Source: Corbicula japonica (Eukaryota; Mollusca; Bivalvia; Venerida; Cyrenidae). Taken from it: 64,000 nt of DNA. The stretch covers positions 1,240,001 through 1,304,000 of the forward strand of contig JAZAYU010000062.1 of NCBI GenBank assembly GCA_038501625.1. The letters are read 5' to 3'. The translations under genes were made by a program, and so were the position numbers. The notes below the pieces were generated by a model. That model was not told where the DNA came from and made no database searches. It was given only the letters and a program-made list of their open reading frames with translations. Position 1 is the first letter of the stretch. The number at the start of each line of letters is the position of its first letter. This document shows positions 32,701-47,700 of the stretch, piece after piece.

Positions 32701-35700
32701 TGACATGCTATAATTTTGAAATATGGTAATAGCCTTGTATGAAAAAAGTGTGAATAGTTTAGTTATCATTATGATTATACATTATTTAAAGTTACTTAAG
32801 TTAAGATTTCTGCAGTATTTTCAGGCAAAAAAATTCTGTTGGCAAGTATGGCCATTATTTGCCTGTATTTGCCGGTATTTACCAGTCAGCACTTGAATAC
32901 CTTTAATTTAACTGGTCATTGACATGTTTTACTGAAGTTTGACCTTTTATCAGCCAGGTTAATACCACTAGGAAATACTGGGGTGGTATTTACCACCCAA
33001 CCTTCAAGAAAAGCATGAAGCAACAACACAATCAAATCAGAAATTCAGAAAGTAGACTGTCTTACTGATTGTAGTGTGCAGCATCAGGACTACCATATCC
33101 GAGGATGAGATCATGTAACCAGTCTGGCACAACACAGTCCGTGTTCATCAGGTCTCGGATTGTCTCGAGCACAGCCTTGAAGTTGTTCTCCTTTGGCTTC
33201 CTCCTCATGATTATGTTAAATGTCTCATAAACATCCTACAATTATAGAACATGATTATGCTAAATGTCTCATAACCATCCTAAAATTATAGAACATGATT
33301 ATGCTAAATGTCTCATAAACATCCTACAATTATAGATGATGATTATGCTAAATGTCTCATAAACATCCTACAATTATAGATGATGATTATGCTAAATGTC
33401 TCATAAACATCCTACAATTATAGAACATGATTATGCTAAATGTCTCATAAATATCCTACAATTATAGAACATGATTATGTTAAATGTCTCATAAACATCC
33501 TACAATTATAGAACATGATTATGCTAAATGTCTCATAAACATCCTACAATTATAGAACATGATTATGCTAAATGTCTCATAAACATCCTACAATTATAGA
33601 AAATGATTATGCTAAATGTCTCATAAACATCCTACAATTATAGAACATGATTATGTTAAATGTCTCATAAACATCCTACAATCATAGAACATATCATAGA
33701 ATGACCATTAAAATGTCAATTTATTATTATTAATCAAATCTGTAGTGTTTCATATGTACTTAATAACAAGTGTTACAAAAAAAACTATAATGAATAAGGA
33801 ATCTCTTTAGAGCCAACACAACTAGGAAACAAAAAAGTGAATGTTGCTGAGAGATGCCAGTTCCAAGTCCTTAACCACCAGAATGGTAAACAACAAGTCC
33901 TAAAGACAGGTGACTGCTTTCCAGAGTTGTCCTTAATAGTGAATGCAAAAAGTTTATTCATACTGTAATTAAAAATGAATGTGAAAATGTTAATTTAAAT
34001 GGCCAATCTTGTGAAATGTGGCATAACATTTATTGCTTTGTTTTGTCTTATGCTAATGAATGTTTAGTGAGCATAAATAGGTTTTCAAAATATCAATTCA
34101 AATGACTCAACTTTTTATGATTAGTTTGCTTTACAGTACAAGTATTATGAAAATGTTATCTGAAAGCTGATTTTTGGCCTTGCTTACCTCAGCGCCATCT
34201 TCAGTTGCCACCATGTCCTTCTGATACTGGTTCGGGTCCAGCCACACCCGGAAGGTCCGCGTGTCTCCGGACAGCTCCGGCTTAGGTTCTGGTCCTACAT
34301 TAACAACATAGAAACATACATAATTTTTATTTAGCAATAGGATTAAGCTCTCAGCATTTATATTATATGCATTTTATTTAATATTCCTGACATTTTCAGC
34401 TCATATTGGTTTACAGCTCAGCTTACCTAAGGCTTTAAAGTAAGACTTTATGCAGGAATGTGTATGATTTCTGAAAGGTTTTGATGGGTTATCTTTATTG
34501 CTCATAAAAACAACTTCACTTCATTCTTGTCATTTTACAAGTAAATGAATACTTTCAGTAAAAACTGCACCACTGTAGATCAAGATCAGCTGGCACATTC
34601 ATGCCATCGGCTCTGGCTATTCAGTGGTGGCTAAGAAGCAAAGAGAAAATAGAAAAGAGAAATAGCCTAATGAATTTAAATTGAACAATGTAGATCCTGA
34701 TCAAATGGCATTGATGTATTGGCTGATCTGGATCTACACTGTATGCGCATGGGATAACAGCCTTATCCCCTAGAGTAAAAGGTTAGAACTTCTGGTGAAG
34801 AGTAGGATGAACATTAGCATAGTTAGAATGGCAGTCTACAGTATGAAATGTATAAAGAATTAACCAAGACTGCTTCAAATGTGTATTTTCTCAAGTTGTA
34901 TAATGTTTTCAGTTAAAGTTTCTCCTTAGATTTAGATTATGGAAACACTGACCTTCCTCAATAACTTTTCCCTCGGCATCCAACATGCCCTCTATTTCAC
35001 ATCCTCTGACATACATGAGGCCCACCTGAGGTATGAAAGGGGCGTGCATGTCAATTTTAGATCCTATATTCCCTGCGGGCCTCACTGTTATCAGAAATGC
35101 AACATCATGTTTTCTTAATCCTAAAAGAGAAAAGGTTAAAAGACTACTGTAAAGTCAAGTCAAGTGTCACTGTTTACTCTATAAGGAGCATATCACAGGA
35201 ACAGGTCTCTTCAGAAAGCTGACATCACTCACTGAAATACTGTGATAAAAGCGGAGAAGATAGCATTTCTTATTATACATATCATGTTAACTGTAATAGG
35301 ATATAGTCAAAAATTGTAACCATAAATATAAACATATTAATCTGAAAATTCCTAATAGTTGATACCTCATAATATTTGCATATAACAAAACTCTGATAAG
35401 TTGTTAGGTTTAACTGCCAAAATTTATTGACACACTGAATATCTTCAATAACTGTTAAACTTATATTGTGTCCGTGAAAAGTTTACAGAGATAATTATTG
35501 CATTATAAACATGTTTGCACTCTTGTGTCCTTATCATGCAACTCATTGCACTATAACTGATTACCTGATTTAAAAAAAACATCAAAAGAAAGCAAATACT
35601 TTATAATGCAATCATTAAGGTTATAAAACTTTAAGGCCTACAAATTATGGTTCTAGTATTTCTTGTTCATTTTAATGCTGACTTCCTGTATTTATGGGTT

Positions 35701-38700
35701 CAATCGTTGATTCATTATTTGTTTTGATATTTTTATAGTCTGCTTGACCCATGAGCAGTGTCGTTTTGGATGCAGTCCACTGCTAAAATGCTATATTGCT
35801 AGCTTTGTCATATTATTCAGTCCCTTTTTATTTTTTTGCATGTAACAGCAATAAAATGTTCTCTCATTGTCTATGCAAGCCTTACCTTCCCACTCATTCT
35901 TGATACTCTGTACCACGCTCAATGTCACTGTTACATCTGCTCTCACCTGTGCTGGATGACTCTCACCTACACGTGGCTTAGCAACCTTAAACATACAAAA
36001 TTAAATGAAATAGCTTCAATACCTTTTGAGAGACTACTATCACTACTTCAACAAATAATTTTTAAACATCAGATTTTCAACAGTAACCACCAATACTTCA
36101 AGTACAGAATGAGCTGTGCCCAAGATCATAAAACTATATCTGGAGATCAGTCTCAAATCTCAAGCATCTGATTGGCTGAAATGGCGACCAGTCACCATTT
36201 CAGCCAATCAGATCCTTGAGATTTGAGACTGATCTCAAATCTTAGTTTTATGATCTTGAGCCCTGTTCTTACATACCAACTACTTGATCAGTTTTCTGGC
36301 CACACATGCCTTATACAAATTAACAACCTTCTCATCCCTTTACCACATGCTATATGGTTGTTATCCCTGGGAAAACACTGTAGATCCTAATCAGCTGGCA
36401 CATCCTTGTTATGGTTAGATCCTGATCAGACAGCAGGGTTGTGCCCACTGAACTTGGTTTACACTGTAAGCTCATTCAAAAGGAAACATATATATAGAGT
36501 GAATGTGTTAACCTGACTAAGTCTTTGTACCTACCTCCACAACAGTGAATCCAGCGATGGGCTGTGCCATTCTAGCCCATCCCCCGAAGTAGGTGGACCC
36601 ATCTTCAGCTCTCCAGGGTTTCATGTGTGTTATGGCATCTTCAATGTCCTGACGTATCTCATCTGAAAAACATTCAATTTAGGTTCTTCAAGGTATACCT
36701 TTTTACACAAACATATTTTAATATGATGTTTAACCACTTAACCCTTTACTCCATGGCTATATTATACAATGGAAAAACAGTGTATATCCCATTAGCCAGC
36801 ACATCTGTGCGATCTGATTGGGATCTACACTGTTCACAATTATATTCATAGGTTATATCTGACAAAGAATCAAATTTTAGATCCAGATCAGAAAGCATGC
36901 ATGTGCTAGCTCTCTGGATCTGCACTGATGGAATATGCAATAAAACCTGTATAATATATGGAGTTACTGTAAAGGATTAAATCTACTATTTTACAAGGTC
37001 TGTTTAGCTCCCAAACAAATTTGATTTCTAACCAGTAAACAAAACCTCTTTAATAGCATCTGGCAATAACATAAGCGGGAAAAACTTCAATTATTCCTGA
37101 TAATCACTGCCCCAAGCCAGATTGAGAAAACAACTGGACGGTTGGTCAATAGCTCTACCTTGGAGCATTATGTTTAAAATCTTTAACTGTAAGCCATTTA
37201 AGCAACACTCAAAGTAAAACAACAAAATAAACTAAAGAATATCATGTAAAAATCTAATAATAAAATTATTATTCAATTCTTTTAATGAATTACATTGTTT
37301 GAAATAATTAAACCACTTTTTTCATTGAAAAGTGTTTGGATGATGTACTTATATAATAACTTTCCAATGAATTTCATGTGTTGTGAAATTCATGGGTTCT
37401 GTCTAATAGGGCTCAGTCTTACTGACCTACAATGACAAGCACAAAATGATAGGACTTGTCCAACAAAAATTAATTGACAGGATTAGCCTTACTTAAATAA
37501 AATAACAGGATGCTGTACAACTTACATGAAATTACAGGACACATGTCCAATTCAAGTAAAATAATGGTTTCTTTCTGACTTACATGTGGATTCCAGTCTG
37601 AAGAGGTTAAAGTTTCTCAGCAAGTAGTCATGTAGGGTCAGGAACTGTAGATTAATTTTAGGAAGGGCTAGTGTACCTAAAATAAAAGGCATAAAAATAA
37701 TATGTTAGAGCTTATTTTATTTAACATGCACAATGTTCTTTCCCGCTAATATCAAAACCTTTTTCTGAGTTCTGATTTGAAAATTGCTTATATGGATTAT
37801 GACAAATCACAGATATTCACCTTGTTGGATGGTGCTGTACCTGTAACCTTCTATAGTTGGACTCATTAAACTTTGACTGCACTATAAACTCAGCTTGTCA
37901 TTGCTAACATAAAGTTTAACCAACATTTACACAGTGTAGATCCAATTAGCATATCCATGCTGTACAGTCTAATCATGATTCTATGCCAGTCATTTTAGAT
38001 TTATTAGCTAATTTTATGCAAGACATGAAGAGTAGATCCTGATCCGACTGCATGGATGTGAAGACTGACCTGGTTCTACACTGGTCCGACATGGGATAAA
38101 ACCATATCCATGAAGTAAAGAGTTTGGTCCGACATGGGATAAAACCATATCCTTGAAGTAAAGAGTTTGGTCAGACATGGGGTAAAACCATATCCTTGAA
38201 GTAAAGAGTTTGGTCCGACATGGGATAAAACCATATCCATGAAGTAAAGAGTTTGGTCCGACATGGGATAAAACCCTATCCTTGAAGTAAAGAGTTTGGT
38301 CCGACATGGGATAAAACCATATCCTTGAAGTAAAGAGTTTGGTCCGACATGGGATAAAACCATATCCTTGAAGTAAAGAGTTTGGTCCGACATGGGATAA
38401 AACCATATCCTTGAAGTAAAGAGTTTGGTCCGACATGGGATAAAACCATATCCTTGAAGTAAAGAGTTAAACACAAAGTATAAGGAGTTTTGAGGATAAG
38501 ATCTGAATATTAGACATAGCTCCCTTATTCCTGTTTATGAAGTTCATCAAGTCATGGATTTACCTTAACAGACTCAATCATTTACTTCATAGATATATCA
38601 TTATTGCATTGACAAATAGTGTAGATCCAGATCAGCTGGTACATCTGTGATGTATTATCTGGATATACACTATTTTCTTTCAGATTCATCACATTATTTC

Positions 38701-41700
38701 TGACCAAGAAGCATGTAGATCCAGATCCAGATCCAATGGCATAGATGTACCAGCAGATCTGGATCTTAACTGGTTGCACAAATTATTAAAACAGTACATA
38801 TGAAGTAAAGGTAATTAATTTGCTTTTCTCTGAGATAGTCGGTTCAATGTCCTTTATGGTGTTTTACAGAAATCTATTCAGTGCATGCAAACAGCCTAGA
38901 CCCTGATCAGTCTGCAGACATGCAGATGATCTAAGTCAGCACTGGTTACAAGTGTGACATAAGCTTTGTTTAGTACTTCACAGGTTGATACCTTCTCCAT
39001 TGTAGTATTCTGTCGGAACAATATTCTCATCCCAGACAATGTCTTCTGTGGGGTACAATGGCATCTCGTTGATCTGCTCTAGCTGGGACTTCTTCTTCTC
39101 ATGATGGCTGACCTAACATTTAGCATAACATGGTCAGAGATCAGAAACTAACACTTGATACCAGTCTCAAATATCAGACAGCTGATGAGCTAAAATTGTG
39201 ACCAGTCACAAATCTTAAGCAGTTTGTTAGGTCAAATTGAGCTCAGTAAATCCTAGCTGACCATTCATAACCTGAAACTGTCAGCAATCTCAGATTATGA
39301 TCTGGGGCTCCAGTTTAGGCATAATATACAATTCTATAAAAAGTAAAAACTGAATGAAATTTGAAATTTTGCACTTGGTTTAAAATCAATGAGGTTATTA
39401 GATTCAATTCCTCTATAAAAAATAGTTAAACACTAAAAGAGAAAAGCCAAAGTAGGTTAATCCCTCTCATTCCTCAAAGCATCTACATGTTGTTATAGTC
39501 TTTTTTGAAGAATGGTTGATGTCAAGCACTATCTAGCATTTCAAAAGTTGTAATTAAAGGCCCTACCAGTAGTTCAAGGATAAACTCTCGTTCCAGTGTA
39601 GATTCCTTCCCATCGTCCAGCATAGGTAACAAGTTCAGATGCGCTAGAACCTTGTGTATGTCTGTCGTGCTGAAAATAATGCAAGACATGTATGACATCA
39701 GGAAAACTTTAAAATCTGTTATAATGCTAAAACATATTTCTGATTGTGGCTCCGGAATTAAGACCATTTTTGTTTTGACATAATATTATATGGCTTAATG
39801 GTTTAAAGATATGAAATTAACCTGCTTGCCCTTGTTATAATCATAGCCCATCCATTCACTTTTCCCATGGATGTATTTTGTAAAAATGAAATAACTGAAT
39901 ATCTAACATAGTGTAGGCTCTGATCAGACTGCATATATGCAAATGCTTATCTGGGTCTACATTGGCTGTAAATGTGACATAAGTTATGACTAGCATTTAA
40001 AGGGTTTTCTTTCATAATTTTATATACTTATAAATTCAAATTATTTATCTAAATTAAGACAAGTAAGATGGGACTAGAGGAATAAATATTAATGGCAGTT
40101 TTATCTTTTAACATTCTGCTACAACACAGCTATATAAACTATCTAAAACTAAGAAGAAGAGAGTGAGTTTCACACATTTAATTTTCTTGAAATATGTCCC
40201 AAAGTGACATTGCAGATGGATGACTTAAACAAACTAAAGAACTGATCATAAACTGTCAACTTACCTTAGAGGGTTGAAATATTTCAGAAGAGATGTACGA
40301 CTGTCCACACTAGCTACATTGGCAATAGCAAACTGACGTAACTCTGGGAAATGCTTAAATGCCACTTTCTGAAAATTTTTATTAATTAGTAAATTGTGTA
40401 ACAGTTCTGAGAGAGAAAACTAAAATAAGTAAGCATAAAAGAACAATGAAAAGATTCTTAATATATCGTTAAGAAGATTCTTTGTTTATATTTTTTAAAA
40501 TTACTATTAACTAGAAATAGTGATTAATTCAAATCTGGAATGGGGTCCTACCGATATAGAGTTATCTCAATATTTCTGTCTAAATTTACCTCCCTTTGTA
40601 ACGCGCACCTGTCACTGGGTAGTTCCGGTCTGAGATTTAAAATTAAAACAGACCTGCAGTAATCATCCGTTGTCCTTTCAAATACGTTTTAATAGGGTCT
40701 GGTTGGTTAGAGATCAGCATAATGCATAAAAACGTTTGATTATTATCACTGAGTGGAAAAATAGATAGTTTTTATAGTGCAGCGCATAATATTTAAATTT
40801 TCTCTTCTAACCATTTTAATACGTCGGATAGGTTTTTGTTAAATATCGTTGTGTTCAACCCCTTCCGTAACTAATAAAGAGTAAAAAATATGCATTTCTT
40901 ATGCTTAAAAATTGCAGATTTTAGGAAAAGAAAGTTAGAAAACCTTAAAAAATGGGGAAATAAAATTTATAACACATGATATAAAAAAAAGTTTGACGTC
41001 TGTCAATGAAACGCCCGTTAACTTTTATAAATGTTCTTTCATGCTGATGCAACATTTTTTTGCAAGAAATTTAATAGATTTTTTAAATAACTGAACCTTA
41101 TCCTACAAATTGAATGCACACCATTCGGTTAATAGATTTGTGCCATGTTCGTATTGACGTATTTTTCAATAAACTGCTCTTTTTTTCTCCAAAAAGTTCT
41201 TTCCTATTCTTATACAATTAAGAACATATTCAAACATTGTTTCATAATGTTTTCACGTTTATCTATTTATTTCTGAAAAATTTTAGTTCATTTAGTTTGA
41301 CAATCAATTTTGTATAAATAAGTAAAGATATGTTTGGGTAAAACTTCCTGAGTTTTATTTAATTCAGTTAGGAGCGCTTCAAGTTGCCAATATCATATAA
41401 TCAATGTCTCGGGACTCTAACATGAATGTGATAGTTAATTAGAATATTTAATCTCTAGTCAGTTTCCTAAAACAACAATTTTACCCCCAAAAGCAACGTT
41501 TTCAACCTCTTACAAATCTTCAACTGAACTTCAAAAGGCCTTTATCACACCTCCAGCTGGTAAAACCCGGTCTTGCTAATTAGATTACGTAACATGGTCA
41601 TAAAACACCAGGCCCTTTTCTTAATAAGAATTGTTTGGATGACTTAACGGTGATTGGCTGAATACGTATTAATAAGTGAAAGTTTTAAAAAGCTATTATA

Positions 41701-44700
41701 ATTTCCATGCCAGCCAAAAAAAAATTCATAAAAGATCCGTGATGTTACGAAGCTAAAGTTGCATTTAGTTATTAACTTAAAATCAATTTACAAAGATGAT
41801 GGTTATTCTTCGAGACTTTTTATTTACACTTTTAACGCTACACTTTTATTGCTACATTCATAAAACAAAGCCTCTCCACCCAAGTTCATAGAATAAATTT
41901 AAGAAATGTAATCAGCAACTGGCTTATTATTGTAACTATGGGGTCCAGGTTTTGCAAGGAAGAAAATTCAGATCCAAAGTACTCATATCTAGTTGTCATA
42001 GCCTGCAAATTAATGTTCATCTTCACTTTCAATAGCTTAGTTTGTGCCTGTTTGTTACTTGCAAAGCATTTTGATTTCCTGAAGTGTTACCTGAAGAGCG
42101 AGAACCCTGTTGTAGTGCAGATCTATCCTGTTGTGGACATTCAGGGCCTCGCCTGTACCTTCGTCTATCTCAAACTCAGCATACAGCTTCAGCATGTCCA
42201 GCAACTGCAACAACACAGCAGACATATGCAAATATAATGGTTACAGTGTAAAATAGTATTGCCAATCAAAAAGTAGATAACTCTTATACATGTATTGATG
42301 GCTAGTGAGGGGCAAAATGTGTCAAACTATGTGTAAACAGAAAATAAAGAAACAATCTTTTGTAAAAGACATGAGTGTCATGCCCAGTACTCAAAGGTTA
42401 ACTAAAGTTCAACAGGCATGAATTAATCCATATTATGTAAGAACTGCTTTGAAACTCAAAAACCAGACATCGAGCTGGACCTAAAATTAGCTTATTTAAA
42501 CCACTGCATGTTCTTTTTTGACATTTACATTATATTCCATAGATATGGCTGATATCCAATGGGTATAATATATTATTATACTGCAAAGAATTTGCTTGAA
42601 TTTGATTGGATAATTTGCCCTTGATGTATATCCGTATTTACGGATCGGCCGTAGATATGAACGCACGTGCCTAAATTTCCCTCTCTGGCCTCTCACCTTT
42701 TCTTTTCGTCCGCCATTTTGTTTTGAATTTCCGTAAAAATGCATAATTTGAAGCCGATCTTGTAAATTATAAAGCGGTATGCTTAGGGATTACTAAAATT
42801 GTTACAGAAAATATTTGTGTTATGTTTTTAACGTTGAAAACGATCAGATTATTCTCAAATTTTGTAAATAAATATCAAACCGATATTCCATTCAATTTCT
42901 ATAGTAGTGACGTCATGCAGGTAAATTAATGACGTCAGACATGTAATTATTGAGGTTCTCAGCGGGGAATTAAGCCGTTCGGCATTAAATATGCGAAATA
43001 AATGAAAAATCGATGTTTTCTAATTAATTTTGTCTGAAGAAGTCTTTGCAGTATAATAAAACAATTATTTGGTTCCTTGAAAGGGTATGTGAGGATATAT
43101 TGCCGGTCTGGGTGTCATATTATCCCTGGCCTGCGGCTCGGGTAATATGACACCCACACCGGCAATATATCCTCACATTCCCTGTCAAGAAACCAAATAA
43201 CTATATAACACATATCCCATGAAGTAAATATTTCAAAGGCTGAATTTGGAATACTAACCCTTTCCTCCATAGACACACATTGATTTCATGGGCGAACAGT
43301 TTAGATCTAGATCAGCCGTGCTGTCTGATCATGATCTAAACTGTTTGCTATTTGATTTGTTAGGTTATTTTTGACCAATGTGACCAGTGCAGAACCTGAT
43401 CAGACGGCACAGATGTGCAGGCTGATCAGGATCTACACTGGTCGCACATGCGTAAAAATGCGTATTTATAGAGGAAAGGGTTAAACAAAATGTCTACAAA
43501 CCTCAACAAAAAGATTGCCATCTTCTCGTTTGGCAAGTTTGGAGAGCAGGGAGATACTGAGAACATGGGTGTCATCCATGAGAGCACTGAAGAACCTCCG
43601 GGTGGGTAACTGAGCCTCAATGTCGATCAGAAACTCTACAAATCTCTCACAATACATCACTTTCTCATAGGCTACATCTCCTGTATCGATAAATAGGCGT
43701 ATAAACCACTAACTGACTTATTTGTATGAAAGGGCAGCTATTCCACACATTTACAAAATAAGCATTCAGTCCTGTCTGGTCCATTTCTTGTCAAAAGATT
43801 CTAAAACAAGATTTCTCTCTCTTTTACCACCACTTGCTTTTTGATTCATATGAATATAGAAAACAACAACAAAAACACTAAGTCGGATCTAAACACATCC
43901 CTATATCATGTGAAAGATTCACTGCAAGTGCCACTAACTGTTCAACTTTACATGACCCACTATTTAAAGGAAGTATCATTGGTCTGTACCTATGAGCTAT
44001 CATATGTGATAACAAATGTGGCATCTTATAGAAGTGTACACAAATTCAAATTTTGAACAGGAACCAATTTAACTGGTAATTAGATCTACTGATTACTAAT
44101 CAAGCCATACATTAAGAATATTTCTAATGGGGTGGGCACCTTTTCGCACAGTTTCAGCCCAAGAAGTACAATTACACATTAATAAAGCAGCAAATGAAGT
44201 GAAATGTAAGTTACCTTTTTCTGGTATACTGCTAAGCACAGAAATGTATTTCTGGATGAGATTATAAAGAAACATTCGTTCAAATTCAACTTTTTCTTTC
44301 TGATCAGGAGACAGCTTACTGTCACTCTTTTTTATGAAGTTATAGAACTTCCTGTATTTTGGGTTGGCTTTGAAGAGCTCCTCTCTTCTACCCTAGATAA
44401 ATACATAAAAACAACACTAAATGACCATCTAAGCAGTCATTATTTTATCATCAAGGAACCTAAAGCCTTGAGACAAACATCAAACATTAATGAACAAACT
44501 TCTACCATGAGAGACAATGTGTATGAATTAAGTGTGATGCTATGTGAATTATTGCAAAATAATGATGTTTTCTATTTTGTCAATGGATATAGACATTGAG
44601 GTTAAATGTGAAAACTGTGGAATACATTCAACAAGATACTTACAGGTATGAGACAGGTCCATATCGGCAGTGACACCAGCCTCTGTACCTGTTCTCTGAT

Positions 44701-47700
44701 CAGATCCATCTCCTGAAATCATATCAAGAGTTGCTTGTTGTTCATTCTTAATTTAACACCCTCAAACTTTCTAACAATAATATTATGTTGTGGAAAAAAT
44801 GATAACAACATTTATGTTGTGGAAAAAATGATAACAACATTTATTACTGAGGACCTTTTTATGTTGAGTTTAAAGGTAATTGACTCTAACCACTCTAATG
44901 TTCACATCATTACTATGTAATCTATTCAGTCATATATTGCATGACTTGCCTGCAAAGTTAAATATTAAATATCATCAATAAAGGACACAGAAACATTGAT
45001 TTATAGCATATTTAAATTACATTTGCCATCAATATACCTTTATCTCTTTACTCTGGGGATATGGCTGATATCCCATGGGCAACAAGAGTAGATCCAGTTC
45101 AGCAGGCACTCTCCTGTCTAATCCTGATCAGGATCTACATTATTCACTTTTACATCTTTATGATTGTTTATGTTATTTGATGGCAAATTTGTGCCGACTG
45201 ATCTGGATTTACACTGGTCTCTCATGTGATAAAGCATGTATCCATGTAGTAAAGGTTCAATAGACTCATACAGCTACCAGTATCATTACACATCTTTAAA
45301 CATCTTAACTATACCCACTTAATTTGCACCATTAGTGCACAAAGCTACCATTGACCATGGATTAAAGAACCCTTTCAAGGGAATGATATTCTTATGCAAT
45401 AAGAGGTTGGGTGAATACTCCAATTTTACAATATGTATGCATGTTAGTAATTTCTAAAAACAAACAACAGGTTCAAAATATCAAGAAGAAATGCTGAAAT
45501 TTAAAAAAACATTGTCCACTTACCAAACTTCTGAAGCAATGAATAAGAAATATAATCAGGTAGGAGAGTTCTTTCAGGGAAACTGTGTCAGACAGCGAAC
45601 TCTCCAGTACATGGTGGAAAAATGATGGGAAATGGTCTGGCTTCCTCTTAAAACACTGAAATATAAACATGTGCAATAAAAATGATGATTTATACTTAAA
45701 AAGAATTAACATTTTGAGTAGAATTAAAAGTCAGAGATGTTACTGAAAGGTGTTTATAAAATCTGAAAACAGGCTAACAATACGGGGCTGCCAGTGATCG
45801 CTAGAACCAAAATGTTTTACACTACAAAATTTAGAATCAGTTGTTGAGCCGTTGATTACCATATACACTGCAAACTCTTTATAACGCGGTATAGCGGGTC
45901 CATCATCCCGACCGCGTTAATAAGTGAATACGCGTTATATTTTCCCGCGCAAAATACATGTCCCGATTTTCCCGCGAAAAATACACGACCCGATTTTCCC
46001 ACGCAAATATACAACCTAATACACACCTAAAGAGATTATGCATAATTCTACGTAATGTCATGATTCCCCACACTGTACTCGACAAATAATATTTCTCACC
46101 AGACACACAATTACCAAATTTCAAATAAAAAAAGCAAAACCGCAAGAGACTGACTAATAACACCAAGATCAAAATCGTATAGGCCTTAAATTATTGTAAT
46201 GGAATTAAAGACGGTATATCTAGTTTGTTTAGATGCTTGCAGAAATTTTAATTATTTTATGACGCAAACTCTGATATTTACGAACGTAAATGTAAAATAA
46301 ATATTAAAACACTAACCATCGTGAACATATTCAATAATTTATAAATTACATCCTAATTCTATCTCCAGAGTAATATTTCAGTATTGTTGCATCATCAACC
46401 AACTAAACCAGCTAAAAAAATGACAAATGTCACACACACTTCTTGTAGATCAAACGATTTCATAGCAGAGCCGACAAAACATCACAGTCTCGATACGAGC
46501 CGACATTTTTCTTTGAAGTCGCATTTCATTGACAGATATTATCGCTGTTTACTTCCATAGTCAAAAATTGAAACCTCCATGAAATTAACAGGAAGGTGGA
46601 TCAAAGCAAATTGTACATCAATGAACTACCGACAGGTTTTAAAACATGACTGGGAATAATTTTTTGTTTCTTTCTGAATTGTGCGGATTATGTGATAATT
46701 ATAGAGACAATCAAATTTAGTAATGGATCAATGATAAAATTTAACAGTAAGTATGCATTCACAAGTTTGCCCCGGGCTGTTATCTGTCACTGGGAAAGGT
46801 GTTAAAACAAGGTAGTTTTAGGGAAAAATGAGTGCGTCATTTGTGTACATTTTACAATTGTGACTTCCGGTTTCGAATTTTTGCCGTTTCATGGTAAAAA
46901 ATGGACTTAGAAAAAAAATAGGGGATCCACGCTACGACCGCGTTATAATGGAGCGCGGAATTAAACGAAGCGCGTTATATAGAGTTCGCAGTGTATACTG
47001 TAAAGCAAGATTGATCGCCTTATTCATTTTGGTCTACTAAAAACACAGGTGATATTTTACAGAAGCTGTTATTAACACATTTTCAAGCATTTTCTTTTTC
47101 AACTTATGATAATTTTCAAATTGTACACTTCACTTCCTCATAATTTAATAAGAGATAAGCTCATTGGTCTCATTTGACTATAAACCTAAGTATGGTTACA
47201 TACAATAAGGGCACTATAACACAAATATAATACATTGTACCAGTATTTGTTAAATCTATCGAAGAAAGGCCCTTAGTACCATGCATGTACATACAAATAA
47301 ATAACACACTTACATAATGAAAGCTTATGCCTTCTCTCAAAATTTCTTATTAGCTGTTGGTTTCAAAAAACAAACTTAGTTCATAACAGAGTCATCCATT
47401 GTACTTTCTCACTTGCTATATTATAAGGAATAAAACTTACACTTGATATAGGAATTATGAATATAATTCACAAAACTTACACTCCATGGTGGAACCCTCT
47501 CTCGGAACTTCTCATTTACTATCAGAATAATTGACATCAGGTGACTCAGACTCGACTGGAATTTAAAAAAGGTTTAATAAACAACTTAATAAAACTAAGT
47601 ACAGTGAAACCCCTGTATTAAGACCACCTGTGAGACTGAAAAATGTGGTCTTTATAAAATGGTGCTCTTAATTTAGGGGTGGAAATAGTGCAAAACTATT

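Noticed and set aside
38014..38476. Overlapping - strand open frames of 66-140 residues in three frames
   Set aside because: All are readings of the 43 bp array. The same peptides appear in every frame because the period is not a multiple of three, which is not how a real coding region behaves.
42496..42744. Possible small basic protein on the - strand, 82 residues
   Set aside because: It lies in an AQR intron next to a GCCATTTTG word that looked promoter-like, but no homology, splice context or upstream promoter supports it.
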